Shown in pieces: positions 37,582-50,986 of a DNA stretch of 60,000 bases. A program made the translations under genes and the position numbers. Each line of letters opens with the position of its first letter. The stretch's first letter is position 1. Below the pieces are notes generated by a model. That model saw only the letters and a program-made list of their open reading frames with translations. It was not told the DNA's origin and did no database searches. Source of the stretch: Polytrichum commune (lineage: Eukaryota; Streptophyta; Polytrichopsida; Polytrichales; Polytrichaceae); assembly GCA_950295325.1 (NCBI GenBank), contig OX485807.1, forward strand, positions 36,736,440 through 36,796,439. Reading direction: 5' to 3'.

Positions 37582-38010
37582 AACAAGAAAACGGTAGAAC
37601 CGTTAGGCTTTGTCCTTTGCTATGAAAGACTACAATTGTAGCTGATTACTTTGCTCATGCCAATCCATGGCTATTCATTATACCAAACCTTTCTTGGATT
37701 TAGTGCACCTTCTTCTCAAATACGGGTCAAGGATTGAAGCTACTCATTTATCACCCAAAAATTTTAAAATAAATAATCAAGAACTGTCGAAATAATTATA
37801 GTTAACTAGATTTCTTTCAATGCATTTTAGGGAGCACTTGTATATATATAAAAAAAAACTATAGTTAACATCCACATTACATAAAGTGGACCAAAAATAA
37901 CAAGAACAAGTAACGTCCAAGTGTGAACACAAAGTAGTTAGGGAATTTGCTCTTGAAACGAAGAAGTTGATGCATAGTCTCTGTCCTAAAGACAGAGCCA
38001 ACAAAATAAA
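37582..38010. repeat. Dispersed repeat A, copy 2
   Basis: Second copy of 18756-19120 in the same orientation. The blocks flanking an unrelated middle segment are nearly identical, including GTCCAAGTGTGAACACAAAG and GAAGTTGATGCATAGTCT. Confidence 0.75.
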
Positions 38011-38711
38011 CTTATTTCAAATTGAAACTACAAGGACTAACTAAGGCGTTTGAATAAACAGCCAATTGATTAGCAAATATGTAAAGGATAGAGATCAAAT
38101 TTCTCTCCCTTCACTGGCGGCATCCTTTCGAAAACAAGCAGAAGACGGGCGGCAGTGCTATAAGTTAAGTCAGAAGCACAATTCTACTGGACTTCACTTA
38201 TTACTCTCCTGCTCAGCGCTATGATATAAGGTAGAAGGACAATTCTTGCAACTAATCCACGTGAATCATGCCTTGCTTCCTGAAATTTGTGGACCTCTCA
38301 CTGTTGACAATGAGTTCTTTTTTTGCACAAACTCTACACTACTACAGTGTATGACAGCAGTATGAGAGGGCTACAGATTTGTGGTGTCTACATAAACTCA
38401 TGCATTGCGTAGGTGGAAACATAGTGAATTAAATTATAGTATGTAAATGGTTATTTTTAGATGATTTGACTTCAGAAATAGCATTGTAGACCCCCAATAA
38501 GTGCAATGGGGTATAGATGGAATGAATCGGTCCTCAACTCTATTTGGGACTTGTTTTTACTACATCCCCTTCATCCACATTGGGTGAGTTTACAAAGACT
38601 CCACAACGAATCCCAAGCCTCATTAGAGTACTCCAAAGATGGACTCCAGCTACTATACTAAACCCATCCTTCCAAGCATAATTAAGAGCTTACTATGTTA
38701 GAAATGTGAGT

Positions 38712-39102
38712 TAACCCTTAAAGGACATATGGTCATATGCACAATTTACATGGGCTTTACCAAGTTCAAAAAAATCATATTTCATATATTTACAAACTTG
38801 AAATCTTATTTTATACGTTTTTACAATGAGAAATGTAACCATACTCATGCATGGCATTGATCAAAATACAACATATGTATTTCCATTCAAAGGCACCCAT
38901 GCTAGGTATTTGAACTTAGATCTTCAATAACATCAAGATATTCAACTAATTTAAAAAGCATGTTTTAAAATTGAGTAAACTTTAGACAATGTTATTATTT
39001 ACCTAATTATTTTAATATGGAACCATGCAATTCAACTACATGTTCAAGTGCTTGAAAAGGCCCAATTTGGGCCTATTAGAGCTTAAGGGTTAAGGTACAT
39101 GG
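38712..39102. repeat. Dispersed repeat B, copy 2
   Basis: Diverged second copy of 17330-17750, ending with GAAAAGGCCCAATTTGGGCC. Repeat A lies before it here but after it at the first locus. Confidence 0.65.
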
Positions 39103-41329
39103 CCCTAAATGTGGGAACTTCCAACTCCGCATACAATTTTGACCGTTGGTTGGAATCAAGAATCATCTTATCTAGTCAACAATTGCAAATCGCACAAGTT
39201 GTTATTTTAAAATTCAAATCCAAAGTCAAGATGCAAAAATTCTAGGAGGTCAAAGTGAATCCACTTTGAGTGGCCTCATAGGCCCCTCACTATCAAAACT
39301 GCTAACAATTGAACCTAGAATGATAATAATGTTTCGAGGACATAGTCCAATCACATTGTACCACGTGGTTTTTGTGGTGTTTATAATACATTGCAAAGCC
39401 TTCCACATACCACTCAAATATAGGTGTACAATTGAAAAGAGTGACCTCATGACGTTCACATATGTTAGTAATTAACTTCTGCTCAATAGGGTGTGTCAAC
39501 TACCATATATATATATATATATATATGCATGCATAAAATTAGTAGGAGACAATTAGCTTACTTGTTTGAAATATGACAATGGACAACTTAAATTTCAACT
39601 TCTATTTGCTCTAGATTTTACTATCTGCTACAATCTACAAGAGCGAAGCTAGGACATGAGCATGAGCAAGGGCCTATTTCCGTGGGACAAATGGGACTAT
39701 ATATAGGCATGTTCATGGAAAAATTGAGGTGACACGAGGATTTCATATTTTCTTGGGTTGCCTGAAAAAAAAATCTAATCGTTATGGGATGCTCAAAAAA
39801 AGGTTGGAGGTGTGACCAACAAAATCCACACTTGAGTACATTGTGGTGAGGAGGTTTTGCAATTTTTCATTCACAAACACCAGAAAACTAGCTATGCTAT
39901 TACTTGGAGCAATCTCGGTTACTGTGCATGTCTATAGGCTAGGTGGTAATATGTTGCCTACATTTTTGGTATTTTGGCATGTGTCTAAAGTGAATGGACT
40001 AGTACTAGTACCCAAAATCCTAAGGATAATGAACAATGTTCATGCCAGCTAAGTAACATGGTTAGGAATTTGTTGATATACGGTTTAAAGTCGTGAGAGA
40101 TTCCATCATACACCACATGTGTAACAACAAATAACACACTTTAAATATCAATCAAAATAATGTCCATAGTGCAGGAAGACATTGTATATACATTGTTTGG
40201 AGGTGACATTAATGACACATATAACAAAATTGCCCTACATTCAACATCTCCAACACTAAGATCCAAAACTAAGCTCCCCAATATTGTACTCCAACAATAC
40301 TCCAACACCCATTCAAGAAGAATTGTCATAAATCCCAATTCATACATTACTTGCTCATGGTTCGGGTTGGGCTCTAGATTCTTCCTCAAAACCTGAACAC
40401 CAAAAACAACAGTGTGTGTTGTATATTATTTGTTATCTCGCATTGCGTGAAATCAAGCAAGCCAATATGGATGATTTTTTATTGTCTTGCTCCAATTGGT
40501 GTTCACAAGACGGAGTTCATTGAGCTGGACAGTAACCTCATTAAAGGTCCCTTCTAAAAATGACCTTCAAAATACGCTCCAAAAAAATATCATCTACAAG
40601 GGGAGGTAAGATGGACCTCATACCATACAATTGTCTTTGATACTACTAGCAACTATAGAATGAGGCACAATCCACTAGAAATGGATACGGCCGAAGGGAA
40701 GCACAACCCTCCACTTTGAATGATTGCTGAGATAATATCCCATAGGTTGTGGCGCCTTTGATCAAAAGAAGGAAAAATCTTTGATGTCAAAAAAATATGT
40801 TTGACACCTAGAAGCATCAAACAAAACCAAGGCAATGTGGGGTCCACACATGTATATAAGGATTACGTGTACACAAAGGCAAACCTTTTGTATCATGTAG
40901 TGAGAGTAGGAGTTCTCCAAGATAAAATGCACAATGATTGTAATATGCCTACATACTTCCGAATATATATTTTATTTTATTTTAAAAAAAACCGTTTGGC
41001 ATATACAAAAACAAAAGAAATTTTATGAGCCCCCTTTTTGAAGCATGAGAACATGCACGAACAATCTACATAAACTCATTTGAATTATTTTAGAGATTGT
41101 GATCTTGTCATATATGGAATACACCATACATATATTGAATGGTAATGCAACTATGAGCATAAACACAAGTATTTTTTTCAAAATTTGTATCATGATGGTC
41201 AGAATTGCCAGCTACATGTTTTACAGGTTTTAAATCCACATCAATGGCAATAGTTTCATGAACACATTGCATATCAAAATGGACAACCTGCATGTGAACT
41301 ACAAGCTTCCCAACTACACATTAATTTAA

Positions 41330-43560
41330 AATTCCCGCATTACATTAATGGATCGTGAGCCAACATTTTTGCAACTTTTTCTTCACTCCATGTAGGACTA
41401 TGGATGCAAATGTCATTGTGTGGATTTACTCTACATACAACCATAAATAAGTAATACAAATGTTTGCATGGAATGTATTTACCTTTGCCACCAATACTAC
41501 CTAATTGCATCTTCCCATAATTGGGACAACTACATCTAGGGTACCGATTGATTATCAACACATGCTCTACAGTTGGTGTGGCACTGTTTTGGTTGGTGAC
41601 AATGTAACCTCTGCCATCACTGGGAGGGGTTAGCTACATCCTCTTCACAATGTTCAAGTTCATGAAATGTCCAAGATTCATCTTCGAGTGGTGCTCTTCA
41701 ATTGGTTTGGAGCGCTTGATAATCTTGTTCTCGCACAGTGTGGGATGCCCCAGAAGGCTACACCCTCAAGACCATGAGACAACCCCTGACCAAATCTCTG
41801 CAATTTGAACCCTACATCCTCTAAAGAAAAACTCTCTACATTTGTCAGGTTCATGCCATTCTTCACAGCCCAAGTCTCCAACAATGCGTGTTTGAAGACA
41901 ACGGAAGGACTAATGGTCCCCCTAACGCACAATTGAATATCGCCAGTGCAAAACCACATAAACTTATGCCTAGCCTCCTTTATATTTGTAGGTTTGAAAT
42001 GACCTTCAAAGCATGGGGGATGAATCTTTGAGCCTATTTTGTTGGAACACTTTGCTTGTGTAGAACTTTGGATAGTAGAGCAAGCCATTTGGGACTTGCG
42101 ACATGTCCTTGCAATGTGCCAAAGTATGGAGAAAATTTTGGTCTCTATAACTTGGCCAGGATGGGGGCTCGATGGCAATCGGCGCAACACAGTCCGTGGC
42201 AACTTTGGAATGTTGAAATTGACTCTATCTGGATGATGAGACTCTTTGGGGGGAACTCAAATCATCGAAAATTTTGCATTTGATAAATATGGAACGTTCC
42301 TCACCTTCCAACTGGGGGAGCCTATCATGGAACTCTAATGCAAAATTGTCTAGCCCATGGGCAAGGGATACATGGGATCCTTGATGACGAGCTGCATGCA
42401 TGAGCAACTCCAACCTATCAGGACATGTCCCCATTTCACCACTCTCTAGGAACTAATGATACCGAGATATTTGTATGATGGCCCTTGCCAAGTTGTCGAA
42501 TGTAGCATCAAAGAGGCCAACGTGTTTTTTTCTTGGACATTTATAACCATGTGTTATGAATATTTTATGATAGATTGCAGGTTGGCATGTCTGCAATTTC
42601 TAACAATGTCATATCATGCTTGCAGATACCAAGGAACCATATCACCAAAAAATGATAATTACTATTGCTACATACAATGAGAGCAACAAAACGTGTGTGA
42701 AACATGGACACCAAAACAAGAGCAGTGTAGATTCTCAATCTCAACTATACAAATTGAATATGACAAACCAATCAACGATGGGGACCAAAAACGCACAAAC
42801 AAAAAGGTAACATACAAAGCAAATAAAGGATGCCCACTAATGGACATGGTAGTGTCAAAATATGAGCCACTCCAACATATTGGCCTTTCCTTGAGGACTG
42901 CAAACCCTTGATATCTCTAGCCACTGCTAGAACTTACAACAATTCACAACACATTCATCCAAAGTCTTGGACTCCTTGTACGCATAAGCAAGTGAATCAA
43001 ACTCTTTGTAGGAGCAATTGTTGATATGAGCCTTTAAATGTTTCTCTAAGGATTGGGCCCAATGAAATTCACAAGTCCTCTTCATGCCTCCCATTGGTTC
43101 GTTTGGATTCCTGTTGCCAAACACCCTTCTAACACCAATCTAATTTGTTTGTGCAATATCATGCCATGAATCCACAAAATGATATGTCGTTAACACCATG
43201 TGTTTTCATACGCTCTACCATGCCAAACCACAACAAACATTGTCTATCAGAATCCTCATTGCATGTCGCAGATGGTGATTGTCATTATCCATTGAAAATC
43301 TAGATCATAGACATGACATGCCATCGTCGTCCAATCTTTTACTCTTTTCACATGGTCAAAAAACATCCAAGCCCCTTCCAAGGACCCACCCGGTTGCATG
43401 CGCTTCACCAAGTCCACGTTGGGTCAAGGCCCAGTGTTGAACATCTTGAATAAGTACAACTTGGAAGAGCCTTGTCATGGGAAACATTGTCTTCTATAAA
43501 AGAAAACTAGGTTATGTGCTTCAACTCCAAAATGTGATCAATATCACCCTTCTGGACATA
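41330..43560 (-). pseudogene. MULE/SWIM-type transposase-derived gene, broken
   Basis: Relic of a Mutator-like transposase with a C-terminal SWIM zinc finger. In minus-strand order: VKDWTTMACHVYDLDFQWIM then TITICDMQ (about 43350-43250), the conserved DDE-region block; DISFCGFMA (about 43180); FGNRNPNEPMGGMKRTCEFH then WAQSLEKHLKAHI (43124-42927), where the family has a similar CxFHW..SL block; segments at 42434-42225 and 42202-41678; and CSCPNY...IPCKHLYYLF (41561-41340), a C-x-C...C-x-H SWIM signature followed by HSPTWSEEKVAKML. Many stops and frame changes interrupt it. The order and both signatures match a large family I recall from seedless plants. No inverted-repeat ends were found. Confidence 0.72.
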
Positions 43561-43599
43561 TTGGTTTTAAAATAAAATAAAATCTGATTTTGTATGTTT

Positions 43600-46500
43600 G
43601 GAGATGAAATTATTTTGAATTTTAAGAAAATTTGTCTTGTTTAAGTCACACTATGGATTTGCCCACAATGTTTACCATAATTGGTGCCATTCTCAAAACT
43701 CAAGCCATGGGTGGTGAGGACTCCCTAGAGCAAGGAATTAACTACAGTGTTTCATTATTCATGAATTCAAACACTCCCCATCTTGGAAAACGTTTAGGAT
43801 AAGGACTTCATCCTCTTTGATATGAGTTATGCATGTTCCAAGACATCCATCTCTTTGATTCTTCATTGGTGTTAATACCGAGGTTGATATTTAATCGCCT
43901 CTTTCAATGGTGTTATGGATAGCAAAATGGAGACGGTTCAAGATACAAGTTGAGACGTGGATGTTAGAAGGCTTCAAGCCTTTCTCTACTCCTATTGCTG
44001 ACCTACATAGCCAAGTCACTTGCAATGGACCATGCTCAAGAGCCTTCAGCCAAATATCTTAAACATTTTAGCTTAACGCCCTCCGTATGATACTGTGAGG
44101 TCCAGAATGGCCGTTTCGGACATTTTAGGGTTGAGACTGAAATCTTTGAGGGGACCTTGAGATTCTGTAGTAGAAAAGTGAACTTTGTAACTAAGTTTGA
44201 TGTTTTCAGGAACTGTGGTAGAAAACTGTGTTCCTTGTAATCTTGGCCCCTACAAGGAGGTTGATTCATGGTTTGCTTCTTGTTTCTATGGTGGTTTCGG
44301 TTATGAAAAATCTTTTGAGTTTGAATTGGATTGTACAAGGTATGCGGGCCTTATATGGTCACTCTTATTAATAAAAGCACCCATATTCGAATCTATATAC
44401 ATTTCAAACTCCATAGTATCACACCTGTGGACAACCAAAGTGCACGTGGTACTACGGAGTTTTGTAGTGTTAACATGGATGCATGATACTATAGAATTAT
44501 TGTAGCATGTGACATTATGGAATAACACAAAGGAGATCTGAGGACAATTTGAATTCGTTCTCCCGTCACCTCCACTAGTGTGGCCCACTCCACTTGGTCT
44601 TCCCGGATAATATGGCGGACACATGCGTCAACATTCGACAAGTGGCATAAGAAGAAGAAGAGGAATAAGATTAAGAAGGTGACACTCCACATGTTGACAC
44701 ATGGCACAATGCGAAGGTGTGGGTTGACTTCTTTAGTGGTGTGCATTAATGACAAATCTTGTAGGTTGCAACTTAAATATATACCTTCCACCAAGTTTCA
44801 GACAACTAACAGTTTAGGGGGCCTAGCCCTGGCCCAAGATTCAATCTAAGCGACTGCATATTCCAACATTTGAGTTGTTTGTACATGATACAACTGTGGC
44901 GATATGTCGGGCCCATGGAACAGTTGAGAGACCTTGAGCAATGTCATGAACCTCTAAACATAACAAATATGTAAGAAGTTGCAATAGTGATTTATCATGA
45001 AAAGAAGTGCAAGAGTCCATATTGAGGATTGTTTATTAACTTGAGCTTCATAGAGGAGTTGTTGAGGAGATAGAAGAGATGAGTCACCAATAGTCATAAA
45101 GGAAGAAGAATTGAGACAACATAGGCCAAAAAAACAAAATGATTAGAAGTGGCAACGATGATGTGTCTACGTGTCTACATAGCCATATAAATGTAAGCCT
45201 AAAACTCAACAATAAAGATCATAGGAATAAGATGCAAATGATCCTAAACATCTCATTTAAGGTGTTTAATTTCCAAGTAATTTAGTTTCTAGTTTGTGGC
45301 AAAAGCAATCAAAATATCTTGTTAGTACTTTAATGCATCACAAAGTTTGTGTTAACCATCTAAATTCTATATTTCTTGATCAACTCTAATGCATGCAACT
45401 GCATGTTGAGGTAGGATTGCAACTTGCATGTGCTACAACATGCAAAATCATTCCCACAAATATCTACCCCAAGTTGCGGATGTAAGTAGGAGTTGTACAT
45501 TCGTTTAGCGACCCCACCAAGTTGAAAATTAGTGCAAGTGTTTGGAACCAATTTTGGAACACAACTTTATATGTACCCCATGTTTGTTTCCTCAAGTGCA
45601 TCAAGGTATGTAACATGCCTTTATGTGGGATTTTACAGTGTAAGGGTGGGGTGCACCTATTATGGACATGTTTTGGATTTTAGCATGTGTAGAGGTTTGA
45701 TAACAAGATGGGAAATAGGTGTGCACATGGGATGCATATTAGCAAATCCAACTGAAGAATATGGGAGTTGATCTTGCTATTTTTGGAGTCAAGATGCATA
45801 TATGTTGACTTCTTGAAGTGGAAGTTATAGTTTATCTATGATGGTTTTTTTGTGTTATATATATATATATATATATATTGGATGTGTACATTTTAGACAA
45901 GTTGGGTGTATTTTTGCATGTTAGATTCCATTATAACTCACACTTCATGATAGGTGCACTCAACTTACATGCGGTCTCAAACATTAACAATATCAAATGA
46001 TGAATGTTGTTGCTTCAAGTTTTACAATAAGTATTGAGATGCAAAAGTTAGAAGGCTCCAAAGTGAAAATTCTCCTCCCCCTTAAATAATCACATCCTCT
46101 CAATTAATTTGTGTCAACTATTGAATCTAGAATAGTGTATATAATTTGAGCACGCACTTCAATCTCTTGGGAACACATGTCTTAATGTCCATTTGTTAAA
46201 AGCCAAACATACCATATATACAACATTCTTGAGTGATTGGAAGACTCCTTACACTAGATATGTATCCCTCCCAACAAATTTCAAGATATTCCGGAGAGGA
46301 TTCATTTTGCACATCTATTAAGTTGAATATGGAGAATGTATACTGCACTAAATATCACTTACTATTTGGATTCACACATTGCTATATCTTTTTTTACTAT
46401 TGATGTATTTTTTTACTAAGTAAATTTGTTAATACTCTATAATTTTCAAACAACCAATTGAACATTTGTTGGTAAACTATGAGATATACACTAAATAGAT

Positions 46501-46980
46501 ATAACACTACGTAATTCCAAATATTAAGTGACACTAAATACCATATTTAGTGTAGTTTCACATACTATACATGTGACATTGAGGCAAGGACCCAATAAGC
46601 GTTTACCGCTGACCTAGTATCCTCAACTTTCATTTCTAGACATGCGGGCATCTAGTTTAGGCCCTTTGTAAATAGTTTACATGACACTAAATTCCATAAA
46701 CAATGTACTCCTTGAATGTATTCTGTGTGTTAAAATAAATCTGAGATTAAAAAACTGTATCACCGTATAACTCCAAATATTAAAAGCGACACTAAATTCC
46801 ATACAACAGTATAGTCCTTGCCAGGTGGAAAGCTCGGGGGTGGACTTATCCATGCATACACGACTTAAGTGAACTTGAATTTTTTTTCCTCCCTTGGAGT
46901 GCCTTGTGACTCACTTCCCAAGCTCCGGCACTCCCACACTTGCATGAGAATCTCACTTTGTGCGGCAAGAAATTGTTCTC
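43600..46980. other. Non-coding spacer
   Basis: No recognisable gene. It contains an AT microsatellite (about 45858-45879), a family 3 MITE (46341-46557) and a further family 3 fragment around 46765-46815. Open frames at 44036-44849 overlap on both strands without family features. Confidence 0.45.
46341..46557. mobile_element. Foldback MITE, family 3, copy 3
   Basis: The left end reads GCACTAAATATCACTTACTA and the right end TAAGTGACACTAAATACCAT then ATTTAGTGTAG, inverted copies of each other. It shares the middle with 19327-19537. Confidence 0.75.
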
Positions 46981-47020
46981 CATGGCTTAACTAAGTCAAT
47001 GCAATGAAGATTAAGGGCCA

Positions 47021-47234
47021 CTTCACACTATGGCCGTCCAAGTCGAGAGGATGTGGGATTGAATGGCCAAACTTGTTGAGAGTGCAAAGACATGGGCTGA
47101 AAATAGTCAATAAAATATAGGAATTGGAGCCTTTGGCCGAGCATAGTGTGAAGCCTCCAAAGGCCAAGCCCAAAGTCCAAACGTTTGGCCATAAACTCCC
47201 ACGGCCTCTTGACTTGGACGGTCATAGTGTGAAG
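47021..47234. repeat. Inverted repeat element with 30-bp arms
   Basis: Left arm 47021-47050 begins CTTCACACTATGGCCGTCCA. Right arm 47205-47234 is its inverted copy with about 28 of 30 matches. A direct repeat of CATAGTGTGAAGCCTCCAAA (about 47139 and 47224) partly overlaps the right arm, so the structure is composite. Confidence 0.75.
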
Positions 47235-47239
47235 CCTCC

Positions 47240-50200
47240 AAAGGCCAAGTCCAAAGTCCAAATCCATTCCACGAAGAAGGAGCATCCCACTTTATTCCAT
47301 GTCCAAAACAACCACTCCAATCTAATGACGAAGATCTTATCAAATTTTGAAAATTTTATGAATTTTTTTGATGGCCTCTTGATCATAGTTTGGGTTTCCA
47401 TTCTTGTCTGATCCAAACTTCCTTCGAGAGTCCGTCATCTTAGTCAAAAAGTACTACCATGTAGGCATTTAAAAAAGCGACGGCCTTTGGACTTTGGCCT
47501 CTAATGTGAAGGGTCAAGAGACCGAATTCTTGGTTTCTTGCAATCTAATTGGTGGAAATGAACAACCTCTCGACCTTTGGCCATAATGTGAAGCAGCCTT
47601 GAGTTTACATTCTTGGCAGCCACAAAGACTTATGTTGAGTTTTTAGAGTCAATCATTAAGTAGTGGACGCCTTGGATGACAACACCGTATGAAGTTCATA
47701 CAAAAAAATCACATGCTAGAAGCCTAGGCACAAACAAATCAGCTCAAGTAATAATTCAGGTGGCAAACCAGAAAAACATACAACATTAGAGGTTTTGTGA
47801 TGCTCCACACCAATTATTGACGACGATATATGATTTAGGTAGCGGGAAGTAAAACCACATAATATTTTTATATTTATTCAAAATTTATGATTTGTATTGT
47901 TCAATATGCGTCAATGAAGAGTTGGATAATGAGATTGTTTATAAGTTGTTTATTTGAAAATTGACATGTGCCATGGGGGGTGGGGCGGTGAAAATTATCC
48001 CCTACATGTTCACTTTGAGGAATCATTTTCATAATAATGATTAAGTATTTTATGATATTATCGCATATGAACTCAAATGAAAGAAATTAAGGGTAAAATG
48101 ATCGTTGGGGCTCCAAGTCAAATCATTAGGTGTATTATAAAATGTAATCCAATCATTCAAAGTATTGAGACGTACATGTATAGAACATGCTTAAAATTGG
48201 TGGTTGAAACTTAATGGGTGAGCACTTCAGAGTTCATCACAAAGGACATAAGGCATGTGGAAATGAGGCAATTTATCTCCTCCTCTTCACTTTATCTCTC
48301 CTCTTTCTATCCTTACACTTCCACATATTCCGCCACAACTACTACAAATGCGAATAACATGGTCAATTAAACATGAATGTCGAAGTCCTCAATTGCATCT
48401 GCTCTTAATTATGTGGTCTTTGTGTTTCATAGCATGTGTATGGGGAGGTCTCCTGACATTCGTGAAGTGTATGACTCCTTGCCTCGTATGTGGAATAATA
48501 TCTTCTTATCTCGGCCAATGCTATTTCACAATTTGGTTTGTGGGCCTCCCGCTAAGGATGTCACCTCCATGGAGCATACCTTCACATATTACATTGGGAG
48601 GTCTCCCATGCATTATTATGTGTTGGGCCCTCGGATAGGGAGGTCCCTTGTTTGATAGGGTTTTGCCACTGGGAGAGGACCTTCACGGGATGTCCACCTA
48701 TTACATTTGAAGGCCTCCCTATGCATTGTGACTTGTGCACTGCACCATTCGCATAGGGAGGCCCCCCGTTTGACATAGGGTTGTGCCACTGGGAGTGAAC
48801 TTGGTCCCACTTCTTTTGTAATCATAATTAGTGCACTAATCAAGTATTTATTAGTTGTATTAGTTGGTATTTTGTCAATACATTTTCAAATTAGACTTCT
48901 TAGATGTATTTTTTTAGCTAAATACTTGTTTAGTACTCGTTATGGGAAATCCAAATAGATGGATTTGACAAACATGAAGTGAGGAAAATTCACAATTTCT
49001 ATGAGTTGTTGTGATGTGTTGAAACTTAGTATTCACAAGGGTCTATGTGATACATGGTAGTTGTCGGACAAATTTTGGGAGCTTCTTTTGGAGTAATAAG
49101 AAGTGACGGGCTCCATTTACAAATTAACGAATTTGGCCAAATCCTAAATAGGTGATGGCAAGTGATATGAATACAAATGGAGTAAGAGAAACTTCAAGTC
49201 TAGTATGTGATTTTTTAATGGACCTTGCAATGTTTGATACAACATGAGGTTAAAGAACATGGTTAATTTTCTATAATAAAATATTGGGTATGTAATATAA
49301 TAATAATAATAATAATAGTAACGTAAAATAATAGTAGGATAAAACATTGTGGAGATGAAAACCTTGTGGAATTGGATCTGATAGAAGGTGAACCATTTCA
49401 ATCTTCAGATTTCGTTCAATGTACTTAAACTCATAATCTCAGGAAATGTAACTCTAGATTCTTTGATATGTAACTCTTTGGATTTTCAATCATGCACAAA
49501 AAAAAGTAGAGGAATAATTGAAGAAACATTAGAAGGATAGGATGTCTCTTCTCCATCCTGGTTCTGATTGAAGGTGAACCAATTCCAAAGCTTCATGTGG
49601 ACTTGAATCCAATGTACTTAATTCAATTCATAATTACCTTAAAATCTCATGAATTGTAACCCTCAAACTTTAATAATCTTTTTGACATGAATATTCTGCA
49701 ACACTACCAATGTCTGGTTTCTCAATTATGTCACAAAAAATAGCAATCAAAAAAACAAGTTGGAAACTGAATTCACTTAGTTTCCTCTCTATCACACATT
49801 CATATGTACAGTTGCTGCGATTGCTGCCTTGTGACATGCCTCCTCTTCCTGTGACTTGGTCTTTACGTTTACTTCTGGATTCTCCTCTCCATTTTTCCCT
49901 GCAAGTTTATTCAGCCGTTCTTGGGTTTGCTGAGTTCTGAATGGATGCATGAGTTGCCAAGTTGCCAACTTCCTCCCTATCTAGTCTCTCTTCCATACTT
50001 CTCCATTAGCCCACAACGATTTTGTGTACTTGTTAGCTTGGAGAACACGAGAGAGAAGCTTGGCATGACAGCCCCTGTGTTCTTCTCACTCATTCGCTGC
50101 ATACATGGCGTGTAGCTGCGTGCCTATTCCTAATTGGATACAAGAAGGCACATTAAAGCAAATGATTACTTTTCTTAAATGGACACCTACAACCCCAAAA

Positions 50201-50640
50201 ATATGTGTGTTTAAAAGATATTGGACTCCAATTGCAACAATTGTTAGCCATTCTGTACTCAATAAATGGCTATGTGGCCGAATTATATCTCCCTGGCCGT
50301 CACCTTTGAAATTCATATCAATTCAGGGTGGGTTCCAAATTTATCTGCATTGAACCTGCTTCTCCACCCACATTCACGGATCAACAAAAATTTAGGGTTT
50401 GCAAATGGAAGTTGTATTTCATAGCGAGCGTGACAAAGTAACCATTCAAGACCCGTCTACGTTATCACCTGTAGTTGATGACCCTGCCATGGCTTGATCA
50501 ATACGTTCAGTAAAAGGACATGTGTTGATCTACCATCGGATGTAGTAGGCATCCAATACCTACCTCAGTAGGTTAGACGCCTACTACAGCCCGTAACAGT
50601 CTCCTTGCACACAATACCTAGTTCATAATGGCTTACTGGG
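47240..50640. other. Non-coding spacer with microsatellite and palindromes
   Basis: Contains an AAT microsatellite (about 49297-49317) and a block of palindromic repeats at 48590-48800, where CATAGGGAGGCC words occur directly and inverted. Open frames at 48348-48655 and 49710-50115 have no recognised similarity. No gene is supported. Confidence 0.4.
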
Positions 50641-50667
50641 TGATATGGGTGGTGCGCTCATTTGATT

Positions 50668-50982
50668 AGAGCAACTCTTGTGGTCACTGGAAAATGATAT
50701 TCTCAATTATAAGTTGGCGTCCTAGTTTCTTGAGGGCAAGACCGCAGCTATTGCACCCACAAAGCCTTATTGCCCACGAATTATTGAGAGAGAGAGGCAA
50801 TCCTCTAAACCCCTGCCCGAGGACTTTAGAGGGTGTGTCTCTCTCAATAACCGATGGGCAATGAAGATTTATGACATATATGGACTTTATGTGTGAGACG
50901 AGGATGCGGCATTGGCCCAAAAAAACTTTGAAAGGCGATTTATTGAGAGAATCATGTTGCAGTGACCATAGGAGTTGCTCTC
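50668..50982. mobile_element. Foldback MITE, family 4
   Basis: The left arm AGAGCAACTCTTGTGGTCAC pairs with a right arm that reads AGAGCAACTCCTATGGTCAC on the other strand. The centre is itself a long hairpin: ATTGCCCA, ATTGAGAGAGAG and CCTCTAAA each have their inverted partner (TTTAGAGG, CTCTCTCAAT, TGGGCAAT). About 315 bp, no coding frame. Confidence 0.85.
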
Positions 50983-50986
50983 AGGT

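Larger units (their letters stand above)
35770..41300. other. Non-coding spacer
   Basis: No convincing gene. It contains dispersed repeats A and B (annotated) and an AT microsatellite at about 39505-39526. Small open frames at 36206-36619 and 39843-40396 have no recognisable features. Confidence 0.45.

Noticed and set aside
44489-44849. Overlapping plus- and minus-strand frames of 89-101 aa
   Set aside because: No motif, both strands open by chance, and a lysine-codon microsatellite-like run explains part of the openness.
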